Positions 46,361-59,514 of a DNA stretch of 64,000 bases are shown here, in pieces. The DNA comes from Salvator merianae (Eukaryota > Chordata > Lepidosauria > Squamata > Teiidae). The notes below the pieces were generated by a model. It was not told the origin of the DNA. It made no database searches and worked only from the letters and a program-made list of their open reading frames with translations. A program made the position numbers and the translations under genes. Positions within the stretch are counted from its first letter, which is position 1, and each line of letters starts with the position of its first letter. The stretch covers positions 106,963,510 to 107,027,509 of the forward strand of contig QVOM02000034.1 in the NCBI GenBank assembly GCA_003586115.2. The letters are read 5' to 3'.

Positions 46361-48889
46361 TGTGAATCTCAGCCAGAGAGGCCAAGCCCCAAGTCAGCCA
46401 AAGAGCTTCCTTGGTGTTCACTCTCATCTTTCAATAAAAGGTGTGGCCAAAGGAGGCCTAGATCCCTCTTAAAAACAAGAAGGGAGACTTCTTTATCTTC
46501 TTGTTGTTTAGAATTAGGGATGGAAAGTGCCTGGCTGGAAAAGAAGTAGAAACACCTGGTTAAGTTGATAGAGTGGACTAGAAAGAGAGGCTGTCTGGTG
46601 ACCAGGCAACAGGTTGATTCTTCCTCTAGATGTTGCAGCTTCCATTGCTGATTCTCAGGAGGTCTCTTGTGAGGGTACTGAGTAGATTCATGCCTCCTTA
46701 GCTGCAGCAATCTCTGGCCCTACCCCAAGGTTGACACAGTGCACTCATCAGTTACAGTCATTTTGGCACCAGCTATATGTAGCTGCCAAATGACGCTTCT
46801 TTCTGATAACCTACCCTTTTCTGAAGGCACACTCAAGGCAACACATCAGAAAGAGCTGGCATAGTGGATACGTGAGAATGAGTGCATTCATACATTTTAT
46901 CTAGTCAGCTGTATCACTCCCAATTGACCACACCAATTGATGCATTCCTGGTTGACTGCATCAGTCCCTCGAATTATCATGTCATTTTGTGAAACCTTAT
47001 TTTTTCCTTCTTCCTTTTCTCTATCTCCTGCAATTCTATTGCCCTTTGAATAGTGATTCACTGGCCGCACATAAATCTTACCCTTTCCTTTCCAGAATGT
47101 GAATTTTCTACCCCCCTGCCCAAAAACAAGTATTCAAAGAAAATCGTCATTTTATTGAATTGGCTTTTGAAACCAGGTACATGTATTGGTTATAATACAT
47201 GTCTTTCCAATGGTTTCTACTGATTTTCCACCACTCTCTCTATGGGAAGCAAGTTCACCCTCAGAAAAAAGAGCCTGACAGTGCATAGCCCCATTGCGCT
47301 CAAAACTGTAAAGGCACCCTTAGAGCTCTTTATCTTGCCCTACTTGAAAGGGTGCTTTCCCAGATCCCTAGGATGGATCTAAGGCACACTGTTACAATAA
47401 TGCATGTGACAGTAATGCCCTCTGTTCACCCCAGTGACATCTATCTTCCCATCTGTGGACATAACTATCTGTACTTTGACTATCTGAAGAGTAGTGTCTT
47501 TTTCAGACTGTTCATTTCCTATCCTGGTATTAAAACTAAGGAGTTTCCTGATAACTGGGATCTACCATCATCCCTCATTAAATCATATGATTACTGAAGA
47601 TCATTTTACTGCCTGACAAGGCGCAATAGATGTTATTTCCCTCATAATGTCTGGAAAGATGCTGCCTCTGGTCAAGTTATCTTTGTAAAGTTTCACTTGG
47701 TTTACAAAACTAACAAATGGAGTAAATAAGAACATGCTGCTCTTTCATTATACCCGTGATCACTATTCTCAGGTGTCTGTTTAATTCTACTTAATGGTAG
47801 GGCTAACTCTTCAAGGAGACCTTGTATTAACTCACTTTGAAAATGTAATTTGTTTTAAATTGGTGCTGTTGGTCTGAATTTATTGTTTGTTTTCAGTTGA
47901 CTGCTTCACTGCTTAATTTTGTATTGTGCATTACCATACTTATCAGCATACATCAACAATTTATTTGCTGCAATCTATATCGTTTCTTATTTTATAAGAT
48001 GCTTTTCAGTGTTTTTTGTGCAAAAGAAAGTAATAGAGTAGAAGCAAATTACTTTGCAATTGTCCCTCATGTAACTTACTTTTGTGCAACATGGTTTTAC
48101 TCTCACATGAACAGTAAATGCCATGTTTCATACAATGTGATTCTGGGAACTTGCACCATCATCTTACACTGGCAGGTTAGGTCCCTGTAGCAGCTTCTGC
48201 ACTGTGTGGCATGGTGTGTACTGTGGAGAGTGTCCTCTAACCCAAATGAAGTGATTCAGGCCAGGAATTGGAGTTGGTTCAAGGAGCATGCTGACAGTTA
48301 TCCACAGTCCTTTGGACTCCAAAGATGCACCAGTGTGTGTGTGGAAATTTAATGGTGCATCCAGAAATGGCTCCAGAAGTGGGCCATTTCTGGAGCACTG
48401 CAAAATGGTGCTTAGTTTTTTGTGCCAAGTGAGCTGCCGCCATTGCCTCTCTGCATGTCATTGGCTGGAGTGTCCACCCTGGGAATGCACAGAGCACAGC
48501 TTTAAAGTGATATCCTCTGCTTCATTCCTGGGTGCAGTCTTTGTGCTTGGGAGCACTCCAGTTGTTGTGGTCATGTGATAAGTGTGTTTTCCTGGAGGCC
48601 ATGCCTCTCGGAAATGTTTCTGGTGAGCGAACAAAGCATTCCAAGCAGGCAGTTGGCATGGTCCAAATGGACCGGACAAAAGCTGCCTGAGACTTGCCTA
48701 ATCTCTGGTTAACCATTGTCAGAAATTACTTATATGTCATGGTTTTGCATTGCACAGCAGTTTACAGGAAGCAAATCGTGTTTTATGAAGGACAATTGTA
48801 CAGCATATTAAATAGATACTCCCCATCCTTGCTAGGAAAGGGTCTTTTCATATATCCCCTTCTGTGGCATTCTTATTAACAGTTTCTGA
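46361..48889. other. Unassigned intron sequence
   Basis: There is no gene. ORFs near 46369-46710, 47897-48190 and 48279-48679 show no family motif. Confidence 0.5.
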
Positions 48890-49585
48890 ACACCTGATTT
48901 GACTAGGTATGATGTGATGTACTTGAGGTGTATAAAACTATGCAGGGTATGAGCAAAGTAATTAAGAAGGGGCAGTGAAGGTGAACACTGGAAGAAGCAG
49001 GACAAAAGGAAATGTTTCTTATACGCCTTATAGTTAAAATGATAGAATTCACTCCCATGGGGTGTGGTGTTGGCCAATAGCTGGAATGACTTCAAAAAGG
49101 GTTTGGACAAATCCAAGGAGGACAGTGCTATCAGTGGGTACTATTCTTCATGCTGGGGGACTACGGCAGGCAGAAGAAGCTGTGTGCCTCTGCAGTACCT
49201 GTTAATTTGGAGATTCAGTCCTCGGGAAGGACAGCGATGGTGGGAGAGACAACATAGATCAAGATGAAAGTGTTATAAAGCCACTTAGCTGGTGTTTGTT
49301 GCTCATATATTCAGTTCTTACCATAATTAAGCTGTATTATGCAGAAAAATGAAATCTTCAAAGTTTCTATTATGATGTATTTAATGCAAGTTAAATAATA
49401 ATAATAACAATTTAAAAAGAGGCTATGTGCCTCCAGGGGCCAATTGCTGGGAGATTGTGAGCCGGGCAAGTTGCGGTGGCTCGTGCCTTGCTTGTGAGTT
49501 TCCATATGCAACTGGTTAGCAGTTTGGGACTAGACTGGTTGATTAAATAGGCCACTGGTCTGATCCAGCTGGGCACTGTTTGGAA
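48890..49585 (+). mobile_element. Unclassified interspersed repeat (LINE 3'-end-like), interrupted
   Basis: It contains AATTCACTCCCATGGGGTGT, GACTTCAAAAAGGGTTTGGA and CAAATCCAAGGAGGACAG, then after an AT-rich insert (about 49275-49430) GGCCACTGGTCTGATCCAGC. This text order is familiar from an abundant reptile repeat that encodes an LPxxVVxAxxxxxFKxxLD-like tail. I cannot name the family. No intact frame remains. Confidence 0.5.
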
Positions 49586-50279
49586 TTGTTATATACACAT
49601 GTAGGCATTTCAGAGGCATTAAGTATGAGGAAGCATGAGTCATGGGCTAAAAGTGCCGTTAGATAATTGGGCAATTCTGTAACAGTGTAAGTGTTTGCTC
49701 AGGGACTCACCCTTGTACTATCTAGGCATTATATCATTGTTTTGAAATTTCTTATAAAACCAGAAAATGGAACATATTCTTAAAAAACAATTAAAGGCTA
49801 TTATTATATGCAATCAGGTAGTTACAGTTTAGAACACTGTCATGGGCCCCTACTTTGTGTATTTATTGTCAGTCTCTTGGTAGTCAATTGTCTGAGTTGT
49901 CAGCCTTTGGCACACAATTTCAGCGGCTGACCACACTGCTTTTCCTTGTGTTCTTTTCTCAAGCAGACCCATTCAACACTGCAATTCTTTTCCCCACATC
50001 ATTCCGATGAGCACAAGAATGCTAATACTTTGCTTCACCCCACTTTTGCTTCTTCTTGCTATGGTCTCTCTTGAGTCCAGATCCTGCCAGCTGCAGATTA
50101 TCTCTCTCCGTTATTCCATGGTTACTTTTCTTTCTGTCACTCTGTTTTGTCTAGTCCAATAAGCTGATTACCAACTAGGTATGAAGAAAGGTATAGGAAC
50201 AACTATGATCACACTTCATGCAGTTCCCACTTTGAGTCCTAAGCTGTTTCCGCTCTTGCAGGGGCTGTGCCACTCCAGC
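49586..50279. other. Unassigned intron sequence
   Basis: Nothing is recognised. Confidence 0.5.
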
Positions 50280-50533
50280 TGACCCTGCACTAACTGGAAT
50301 GGGTTATGTGCTGGAGTAGTCTAGCTGTCCTGGACTGTGAGGGCTCTGATGGGCAGGAACAAAAACTCCTGGTTTTAGAGCTTCAGAGGGATGATTTCAG
50401 TGTTACAATTGAGTGCTCCATCAAAATAAGCCCCCCTTCTAAACTGGAACAGAGAGATGCACACCCTTCCACATGCCTCCCTGTTCTGTTCAAGAGACCC
50501 CTAGATTGCTGGTAGACCTGGTCTGGGTGTCCT
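50280..50533. mobile_element. MITE family F3, copy 2
   Basis: It shares AACTGGAATGGGTT, GTCTAGCTGTCCTGGA, TAAACTGGAACAGAGAG and TGCCTCCCTGTTCTG with the copy at 63400. GAACAGAGAG...CTCCCTGTTC forms a short stem. It abuts the family N copy that follows. Confidence 0.68.
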
Positions 50534-50890
50534 GGGTGTCTTCACACTTTCCACCTTCCACAATCCCATTCATTCAAAGATGGAAGGGACCACACAGTAC
50601 GAACTGCAGGGCCCTACTGCAGGGCCCTAGACTTGAATGCCAGCAGGATTCCAGCATTGGCACTGTGACTGGCAGTACCATGGAGTGCACAGGCATGCAC
50701 AGGCATGATTACATGATCACACAGGTGCAGCTGCCATGCACCCCATGGCTGTGCATTTATACCCAGAAGCAGGTGTGAATGCACTTGACCAGGAACAGGA
50801 TACAGCAGATCAAGCTGTGGAGTAGAATTCCGTGTTCCACAGTTAGCTGTGATCGGGAGCAACTGTAGGCTGCTCCTGGTCACACAGGCC
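50534..50890. mobile_element. Foldback MITE family N, copy H
   Basis: It begins GGGTGTCTTCACACTTTCC and ends GGTCACACAGGCC. It has ACTGCAGGGCCCTACTGCAG (palindromic), CCAGCATTGGCACTGTGACTG, CACACAGGTGCAGCTGCCAT and GGAGCAACTGTAGGCTGCTC. Same orientation as copies A and E. Confidence 0.78.
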
Positions 50891-52600
50891 TTTGCAGGTT
50901 CAGAATCTATGTCCAAGAGGCCTCTCACTGGAGACTGCTTTAAAGTAGTTTCTGCACAGACTTCGTTGGGTCCCAGTTCCTGCTGCTGACATGTCAACAT
51001 TTCATTAGGCTCTGGAAAAAGGCCCATTTCCTGAACCATTTTTGAGGCCATGTTCCATGTCCTCAGCCTGCAACTTCAAGGCTGAGAAACTTTTGTTTCC
51101 CAGCCTTGAAGATAGGTCGTAGCATGCCAACCATTGCCTGGACAGTCACCAGTGCAGTTGCTGCTGCCTGCCACAATCCATGCTAAGATCATTCTCCTCA
51201 GTGCACACCTACTGTAGGTCTATGTGCAGAAGTTCTGCTAATCAATCTGAGTTGACAGGGGAGACTTAAATTCCCTAAGGCATTCTTGTAAAAAAGTCAC
51301 AAGGCTGTCCTCTGTTGCTAGGCCTCAAACCTGAGCTTCAGAATGTCTCACATTTTCTGTATGCTGTCAGCTACCTAGCTGTTAATTTTCTTCTTCAAGC
51401 CATCCAATCTGAACTATGATTTTCTAACTATCCATTTTCATGTGTGTCAGTCTCTCCTGTTGCTTTTCCTGCCTTCTATTTTTGATCACTTCCCCTTTTG
51501 TAACAAAACAAACAAAACTCTTTTGACCATACTTGTTATTTCTGTAGAGTTCTCTCTGTGCCGTTTATAGTACTATCACCTTGAATCTAAGGCTATGTGC
51601 AGTCCAGACAGCTACTTATTTTTAAACCTCACTGTGCCATTTGTCTTCTGATAAGTGCCTCTTTGGCTATCTTTTCCACTTTTATTATGATCAGTCTTAG
51701 CTACATTTGAATCTTAGATATATTTATTCCACATCTAAATTTAGGCTGTATTCAAGCGATTGAAAATAAGCACCCTGGTATAGGCAAAAGACCCCGCCTG
51801 AATCAGACCTCCAGGCTGCCCTGCACGTGAAATACCTGTATCCTGCCCTATTTGCAGGACTCAAGAAACTACTGTGAGGTTGGGTTGCTGCCTCAGACAG
51901 CTCTTCTACTGCTGTGTAGAGTGATGGCAGTGCAGAAGGTGAATTATTGGGAATAATTTGTGCACAGCTCAGTTTAGTGTCAGACTGAAAATGTCCAACT
52001 TCTGGGCCCATTTCTAGTCTGATGTTAAACTGCTATGGGTGGAAATTTTGTTCTGTAGAATGTTCATTCCACAGCTGGTTGCAAATTTTCAAAGTCTTGG
52101 AGGTGTACCTCTGTGACTGGTGTGTTTCCTATCTATGGGTTGAATGGCCATGCTTCCATCTCTGATACAGCCCATTTGTCAGCTGTCTGAACACAGTCCT
52201 GTTCAAAGAGCGAGTTGGTCTTCCAGGTCATTAACATGGTAATTTCCTCTCTGTGTAGGAAAATGAGCTTATGCCTTTTTCTCTGTTAAAGGGTGTGAGC
52301 ATACGCATGTTTTTTCTTCAGATTGTGTTCTTACTAGAAACTTCAGCGTACTGTAAGGTACCTCCTTTCAGATTAGGTTTTTTTTTCCCAGTAAGAACTG
52401 ATTTTCTGAATCACCTGCATTCACCAGCTTTAGTGCTACTAGTTTATTAGAATTTTATGCGATTGATTGCTGTACGGTGGAGTGTGTGATAATAAACTGA
52501 TTCCATCTGCTTGAGAATTAGCATCTATGGAAGATAAAGAACAAAGTCTGCAATATACTGTATGTTTAAAGATTATTTCAGGTGTAATTCATAGTACGTT
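50891..52600. other. Mostly unassigned intron sequence
   Basis: An element-like unit may run from about 51740 (GGCTGTATTCAAGCGATTG) to 52020, but I could not pair its ends. There is no gene. Confidence 0.45.
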
Positions 52601-52960
52601 TGCATTTTTATTTATTTATTATTTATGCATGCATGCCACTGTCAGAGCAGCTTACAGTTTCATCACATACGAGTGTTTTTGGGTGTCCATTTTCTGAGAT
52701 CACCCCAACTGTAGACATAGGAAAAAACTCTCACATTACACAGTTAAAAAATAGGTGGCTTATCTTATTTTCCTTCCCCATTATTGCCTTTTTTGCTCTC
52801 CTCCCATTAGCCTCCCTTGGCCCCATTTTCCATGGACATGATTGGTTGGCAGTCATAGTAGGCTACAATTGGTTCAGCAGCCTTGTAGCCTTCCACCCCA
52901 TCTACCTCAAAGTTCCCAAGTTGCACACCTTTAGACAAGTCCCTGCCCCAAGGTTTACAA
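52601..52960 (-). mobile_element. Possible LINE/SINE tail in antisense
   Basis: It starts TTTATTTATTTATTATTTAT and continues into CAGAGCAGCTTACAG, which resembles the antisense end of the L2-type tail. It is weak and short. Confidence 0.4.
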
Positions 52961-53836
<876 letters not shown>

Positions 53837-54527
53837 TAAGTCTGGGTCACCATAGCAACAGTCACAGATGTGGTAAAGAAAGAGTCATTCTTCATTATTG
53901 GGGGAACAAATGAGTTCATTGCCACCATTCAGCACTATTCTCTAAGGTATTAATTTGTCAGCGGAGACCCTTCCCTTACGGCTGTACTTCGGTCTTGAAG
54001 CTGCTTGAATGCTAAGCCTCTTTGCACACTAAAAAAACGTAAATGTTTAATTTGTTCCTAAAAAATGCTTAAGGGGTGTCTTGTTTTATATTTATAATAA
54101 ATTGTGCAAATGAATGAAAATTGTTCATCCAAACTGGGCAAGCACTAAAAGAAGTGTAAAATGAGCTCTTCCCTTTTTGCAAAAAGAAAGGTTGTATTTT
54201 TGTTTCTAATTTGTGTTTAATTTTCAGGATATTGCAACCCATGTCATTTCTTTTCCTATTAGAGTTTAATGGGATTATACTATTGTATACTAAAATGAAT
54301 GACCTCTTCCTTTCAAAGAGAGCACTTTTCTTCATTTTCCTCTTTCATGATTCCAATACTTCACACGTCCTGTTTATGTACTTAAATTCCAGGAGCTGGT
54401 GTAGGATTTACTTTTAGCATTCCCGTTGCTAAAGATGGTAAACAACTATATCACTGTATACCAGCACTGCAAAAAAAAAGGCAATATTTAGAACTGGACC
54501 CCACTGGACCCACTTTTGTGAATAAAA

Positions 54528-54691
54528 GGCCCTTTCTTCACCGGGTCTTATTCTGGATTATATCCGCAATAGAGACCTGCCATCCATGTGCTAGTGCAGA
54601 CTACAACAGATCCCAAGTCTACACCAGCATGTGGATAGCAGGTCACTACACCAGGATATAATCTGGAATAAGGCCCACTGTGGAAAGAGCC
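54528..54691. mobile_element. MITE family S, copy 2
   Basis: The left arm GGCCCTTTCTTCACCGGGTC, with TTATTCTGGATTATATCC inside it, pairs with the right arm GGATATAATCTGGAATAAGG and GTGGAAAGAGCC. CACCAGCATGTGGATAGCAG is shared with copy 1. It is 164 bp. Confidence 0.88.
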
Positions 54692-55822
54692 AAAGATCAG
54701 CATCCCCAATTTTTCTGTGCTGGACACACTGCTAGTTCCCATTCAGATGGAGAATGTAACTCTTAACTTGGTATAGTCATAAATAGCGACTGTTTTCTAG
54801 CACGTCATTCTAAGAATACTGCACTTGCGCCTTCTGTTTCATTCATATGAATCACTGCTGATATATGCATTTTCTTCTATACAGTAGAAGCCAGATGATG
54901 CTTCCCTTCTATCCTTGTCAGGGCCAATACTTAGTTTTTCTGCACTATTCCGGCATCAGTTTCTATCAGCGATCTTTCCTCATAATGCCCCTTGGAGCAT
55001 CCCTCTTTCCTGTGTATCAAGGCCAGCTGCAATTTGAATACAGGCCTGCCTCTTTTTACTTGTTCAAAGAGCAGTTATTTGTAAACTTTGTTTAAATTTA
55101 ACATCTGTTCTAATAAAGTGCAATTAAAGTTGTGCTTCTGAACACAGGAAGTGCTTCTGTTACTGTCTCATAAGATATTATTAAAATCTGGTATAAGAAA
55201 GCTTGTTTATAGATCATAATGCTTTATCTCCCTTTTAACTGGATAATAAAGTGCTGCTTCTGTTGCTTACCAATGCTAGTATGATTTTTTTAATGACAAG
55301 TAAATCTGTAATAGTTGAATTTTACTTTTCCATGGTTGCTCATATCAATTTTATTTATAGCCATAGTGTAACCCAGACATTCATAACTATTGATTATTTG
55401 CAATTAATATGCAATAAGTATTACCAAAACTAGTAAATAGTTTCTTAAATGGCTAACATATTGAAAAATAATTATTAAATTATAATGTCAATGGCTATAA
55501 TTTCTCGTATCAATTGGTGTGGGTTTTTTTCTACTAAATAAATTCTTCATCTATTAAGTTCTATTATTTGGGGGAAAGTGTTTCCTTTTCTCTTTTATGT
55601 CTCTAGCATACAGTATATCTTTTTTCTTTTCTTTATTTCAATAGGGAACTTTTTACAGAAGTTACATACATAAGCCCATTTTTTTCCTCAATTCTTTTTA
55701 TGTAGAGCAGTTTCCTCCAGTTTGTATGTGTTACATTAGTAATGCTGTCATTCATCCCTATAGAAGCCTTATACACTTTAAGTAATAATCCTTTTTATTG
55801 ACTGACTGGATGGGCAGCAATT
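54692..55822. other. Unassigned AT-rich intron sequence
   Basis: There is no gene or named repeat. It is strongly AT-rich from 55100 to 55600. Confidence 0.5.
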
Positions 55823-55990
55823 TTAAGCTCTCTCGTGGTACTGTGGTTAAGCGTGCTAAATTAAAACCTTGGAGTCCCCAGTTTGAATCTTTGCTCTGCA
55901 GTAAAAGCTTACTGGGTGTTCCCAGCTATGGTTAAAATAATCTCTCTGCCTTGTTGAGTGCCTTGGGAAAGGAAAAGGCTAACACAGTAA
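55823..55990 (+). mobile_element. tRNA-derived SINE, second type
   Basis: It has an A-box-like GTGGTACTGTGGTTAAGCG (about 55836-55854) and the B box GTTTGAATC (about 55881-55889). Then come GCTTACTGGGTG, the tRNA-unrelated body TAATCTCTCTGCCTTG, and GTGCCTTGGGAAAGG. The layout matches the common amniote GTGGTxCAGTGGTTAGAG...TTCGAATC SINE design. It is not a functional tRNA. Confidence 0.72.
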
Positions 55991-56417
55991 ACCCTAAAAG
56001 AAAATTCTGGTGTGGAACCCTGAAGGTGGTTGGATGGACCACAAGTCAACTTTCTGGAAGTGCCAGAATTCTGATTGTTGTCCTGACAAGGAAGGAGGAT
56101 GGGTGGGTGGATTATTAGAAATAGTCATGGTAATAGTCCTTTGGACCACACCAGTGAGGCTGAGTGGGAGAACTCTGATGCCTGAGCAACTCAGAGTTTC
56201 CATAGCTTCAGGTCCAGCCTCCTTCCATTATCTGCTGAGACAGAAGGTTGCCTTTACCATACCTTATTACTAGCAATTTACAAACATCGTAAACTTTGTA
56301 TTGATATCTGTATCTTTTGCCAAGCTCAGAAATAAATTCTTATTTGCAGAGACTGAAAAGGAAAATTGGACTTTAGGTAGAGATTGCTTTGAAAATGTTG
56401 TTTGTATGACATATCAA
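55991..56417. other. Unassigned intron sequence
   Basis: The first part may be the remaining SINE body or tail. GGGTGGGTGG near 56100 is a short G-rich run. Confidence 0.45.
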
Positions 56418-56864
56418 TAGGGATGTGCAGAACTGCAGTCTGTAAGAAGTCAATTTGTTGCAAACTGCTTAAAGAGGCCTGGGACTGTCAGGTGTCTCAC
56501 CTTGACAACTGTAGCAATTCATGAGTACGTGAGTCCCATTGAAAAAGGGTGGGGAACTCATTTTTGCAGGAAGCACAGCTGCCACCACCATTGCCCACTC
56601 CATGGGCAGCACTGCATTGTGCTTGCGTATGATGACATAACTGCACAGGCCCATGATGTATGATATGGCTCCACCAATGGAGAGGGTAAATCATGGTGGT
56701 GGCCACACATCCAGCAAAAGTGAGTTTATTTTCAATGGAATTCACATACTCATGAGTCACTATATGTGCCAAGGAGAAGTCAGGATTGTTGGGTGAGTCA
56801 CCTGACAGTCCCAAGTCTCTCTATGCAGTTTGTGTTTAATGAACTGTGGTTTGGCACATGTCTA
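56418..56864. mobile_element. MITE family T, copy 3
   Basis: The left TAGGGATGTGCAGAACTG and right TTTGGCACATGTCTA are inverted. Inside, GGGACTGTCAGGTGTCTCAC at about 56480 has its inverted partner GAGTCACCTGACAGTCCC at about 56796, giving a second ring of symmetry. AGTCCCATTGAAAAAG near 56530 and CAATGGAATTCACAT near 56734 give a third. Confidence 0.85.
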
Positions 56865-57364
56865 AACCTCAACCCTTTGATTTTTTTTTTTTTTTAAGTT
56901 GTTAAAGCAAATGTAATGTACTGTGTCATAGCTTTTCTATAAGCTATTAATCCCTAGTGGCAAAGAGGTAAATTCTAGCGATAACTGCTTATGCTTTTCC
57001 CTAACTGAAGTTAGAATTTTTTTTAGTGCTGTTGCTGTTACTGTTTCATTGTACCTTTGTAGCAAGCAGGAATTTCATAGACCTCGTATCCATTCCAGTT
57101 TTCTCTTCCTGGCATGGAACCAGTTTATGACAGTAGCTAAAAACTTTGTGTTGTTGCAATTATGTATCCTTCCAAAACTTGCTATGCCTTTATGAAAGGT
57201 GTGGCTGGATTTCGATTTTCCATCAACTGTTCTTTAATAATACTAGTCTACCCTTCCATAGCAATTGCTTTACAGGTCATAAGGTGCTAGTTCAACTCTG
57301 CCTGTAGCAGCTGCAGTAACGAGGTTTGTGTGCTTGTGTGCGCAGTAGGGAGAGAGAGTGAGGC
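56865..57364. other. Unassigned intron sequence
   Basis: A T16 run is at about 56881-56896. Nothing else is recognised. Confidence 0.5.
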
Positions 57365-57736
57365 CCCATCCAGACAGGGCCTCAATTGGAGAATTATCCC
57401 AGGGCTATGCTGGTAAGGCTGCAAGTTGCTGTTGCAATCCCAACATAGCCCCAGGATACAGGGATGAGATTGTGCGGGAAAATCAATTCTCCACCTGGAT
57501 TCTCCCAAAATAGTGATACAACTTACCTGTTGGAATGCTTGCTTTCGTCATGGGCTTTGAAGAAAATGGTCCCCATGTGCAACACTGAAACCTGGCCAAA
57601 AATAGCTACCACGCACATGTGCTCACACACTTCTCGGTATTTCATGCCATCAAAATACTTGGAAGTAGCAGTCCCACAATCACAGGAGCAAGCATCCAGA
57701 CAAGTAATGATGTTGTCCTGCCATCTGGAGTGATGG
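57365..57736. mobile_element. MITE family P, copy 2
   Basis: It starts CCATCCAGACAGGGCC and ends GTCCTGCCATCTGGAGTGATGG. Shared with copy 1: CAACTTACCTGTTGGAATGC, GCTACCACGCACATG and CTTCTCGGTATTTCATG. The inner pair GGCTATGCTGG / CCAACATAGCCCC near 57400-57450 forms a local stem. Confidence 0.78.
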
Positions 57737-57946
57737 CAAAAGGCAAGTGCAGGTCTCAAGAAGATCCTGCATTTTCTTCTTGCTGTCTGGAAGCTGCCTG
57801 AGAGCAAGTTTCTTACCACATCCTAAGGCTATTCAAGCAGAGGAAAGGAGGTTTTGGCACAGACAACTTTGGCTAGCTAAAATGCAGGTACAAATATTTT
57901 AAAGGTAATTTTGCCTCCCACCCTCTTATCTTTTCCTGACTAAAAC

Positions 57947-58088
57947 TGCATCTAGATCTCACTTCCTTATTCCACTTTATTTGGATATTCTGGAATAAAG
58001 CATGGATATTCCAGAATAAAGCACTTCTAGGAGTGTTTTGTTCCAGAATATCCAAATATAGCAGAAAAAGGAAGGGACGTCTGGTTAC
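57947..58088. mobile_element. Short palindromic MITE with 16-bp perfect stem
   Basis: TTTGGATATTCTGGAA (57980-57995) and TTCCAGAATATCCAAA (58041-58056) are perfect inverted copies. The symmetry extends outward (ACTTCCTTATTCCAC against TTTTTCCTTCCC read in reverse). The outer ends CATCTAGATCTCACTTCC and GGAAGGGACGTCTGG are weaker. Between the arms a further copy, GGATATTCCAGAATAAAG, repeats the stem. Confidence 0.8.
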
Positions 58089-58561
58089 AGCCTAAAAGGA
58101 GTTCTGTTATGTAAATGCACACCATTCTTGTCAGGTTTGGGATATGCCCCTTAGAAGCTGAAAATCCCCCTTTAGAATTACCTAACTACATTCTAATACA
58201 CCTTTACTTGATGTTTTATAATTCCACATGCATTTATTCAGTTCAGATTGGATTATGGTCAAAATAGTTTTTCATAACTTATCCAATTCTGAGACTTTTA
58301 AAAGATTTTCAGTGATGTTAGATATTTGCCAAATATATTCTCAAGTACTCGAAATACTATATTCTGCTAGATCCCACTAATGTTTTGCTTTGTTCTTTTT
58401 GATGGTCTTTGTTATGAAAAACAGTGGCAATTTTCTTATATTAACCTTAATGCAAAGCCATTTTCAATTATTCTAATTTTATTGATAGCTCATGGATTTC
58501 ATAGGTTCTTGTAAAAGTACAGTATTACAGTGCAATCTGTAAAGCAGGACTTTAAATGTAT
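58089..58561. other. Unassigned intron sequence
   Basis: Nothing is recognised. Confidence 0.5.
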
Positions 58562-58770
58562 AATCTATGTTGTTGTTGGGTACCATTGATGTGTGACGTG
58601 GCTGACTGCTGGTTGACTGCATGGGCACCTCCATGGGTACTTCTATGTGGTTTTGATAGCAGTGGTGAAGGACTGGTTGCCATTGTCTACTTCCAGGGAG
58701 AGGCTGGGGATCCAACCAGCAACCTCTGCTTTCTAGGCTGCTTTCTCTATCATTGAGCTACAGCCAGACT
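58562..58770 (-). mobile_element. tRNA-derived SINE, copy 2
   Basis: On the minus strand the A box is TAGCTCAATGATAGAGA (58744-58760) and the B box GTTGGATCCC (about 58706-58715). The body has AAGTAGACAATGGCAACCAG and the 3' part ends GGTACCCAACAACAACAT. It is full-length relative to copy 1. Confidence 0.85.
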
Positions 58771-58910
58771 CCATGAGCCCCTCTGCAGTTTTCCTGGCAG
58801 AGATACTGAAGTGGTTTGCCATTGCCTACTTCCAGGGAGAAGCTGGGGATTGAACTGGCAACCCTCTGCTTTTCAGGCAGTTTGTTCTACCACTGAGCTA
58901 TAGTCACTCC
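58771..58910 (-). mobile_element. tRNA-derived SINE, copy 3 (adjacent to copy 2)
   Basis: On the minus strand the A box is TAGCTCAGTGGTAGAA (58885-58900) and the B box GTTCAATCCC (58846-58855), followed by AAGTAGGCAATGGCAAACCA. Its 3' part is cut where copy 2 begins, so the two lie head to tail in the same orientation. Confidence 0.85.
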
Positions 58911-58939
58911 CTCTTTCTATGGATACTAACATACATAGA

Positions 58940-59160
58940 GATTAATAATAACAATAATGGTGATGATGTTGATAATTGTATTATCATCATCAACAACAAC
59001 ATAAAATATCTCTGATTATTTTAGATCCTTGTGAAGAATCTGATAGTCAGAATACCAAACCACCAGTCGTAAACATCTACAGACTGTGTGATGATATAAC
59101 AACAGCAGCAATAATGATAATGATAATGGTAATGGTAAAAATAATAATATAAATATTCAT
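58940..59160. repeat. Degenerate AAT/GAT/CAA triplet-rich patches
   Basis: AATAATAACAATAATGGTGA near 58944 and ATAATGATAATGATAATGG near 59111, with ATCATCATCAACAACAACA between them at about 58982-59000. These resemble decayed SINE or LINE tails. Confidence 0.7.
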
Positions 59161-59463
59161 AGACTTCTCTGAGAACCCGTTAGAGGCTAATTAGTGAGAT
59201 AAAAATACAGTAAATAAAAAGTTAATGAACAAACAAATAATACTGCATTTGTCTGGGGTTTCCTTCCACAGAGGTAGATTACACTCTTCGGAAACTCAAA
59301 TTATTTCAGATTTTGGCCCCATCCAAGCTTTTATGCTACCAGAAACTCAAGCTCTGGGCCTGTTAAGGCTAGCTCCATAGTTTGTAGTGACACAAGTATG
59401 ATTCCAGTATCACAGCATCTTGGTTTTTTGTCCAGAGATCACACAAAAATGAGCGCGCATGCA

Positions 59464-59514
59464 CAAACACACACACATGTGCACACACACGTGCGTGCAC
59501 ACACACACACACAG
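59464..59514. repeat. Interrupted (CA)n microsatellite
   Basis: CA runs broken by TGTG and GTGCGTG. Confidence 0.9.
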
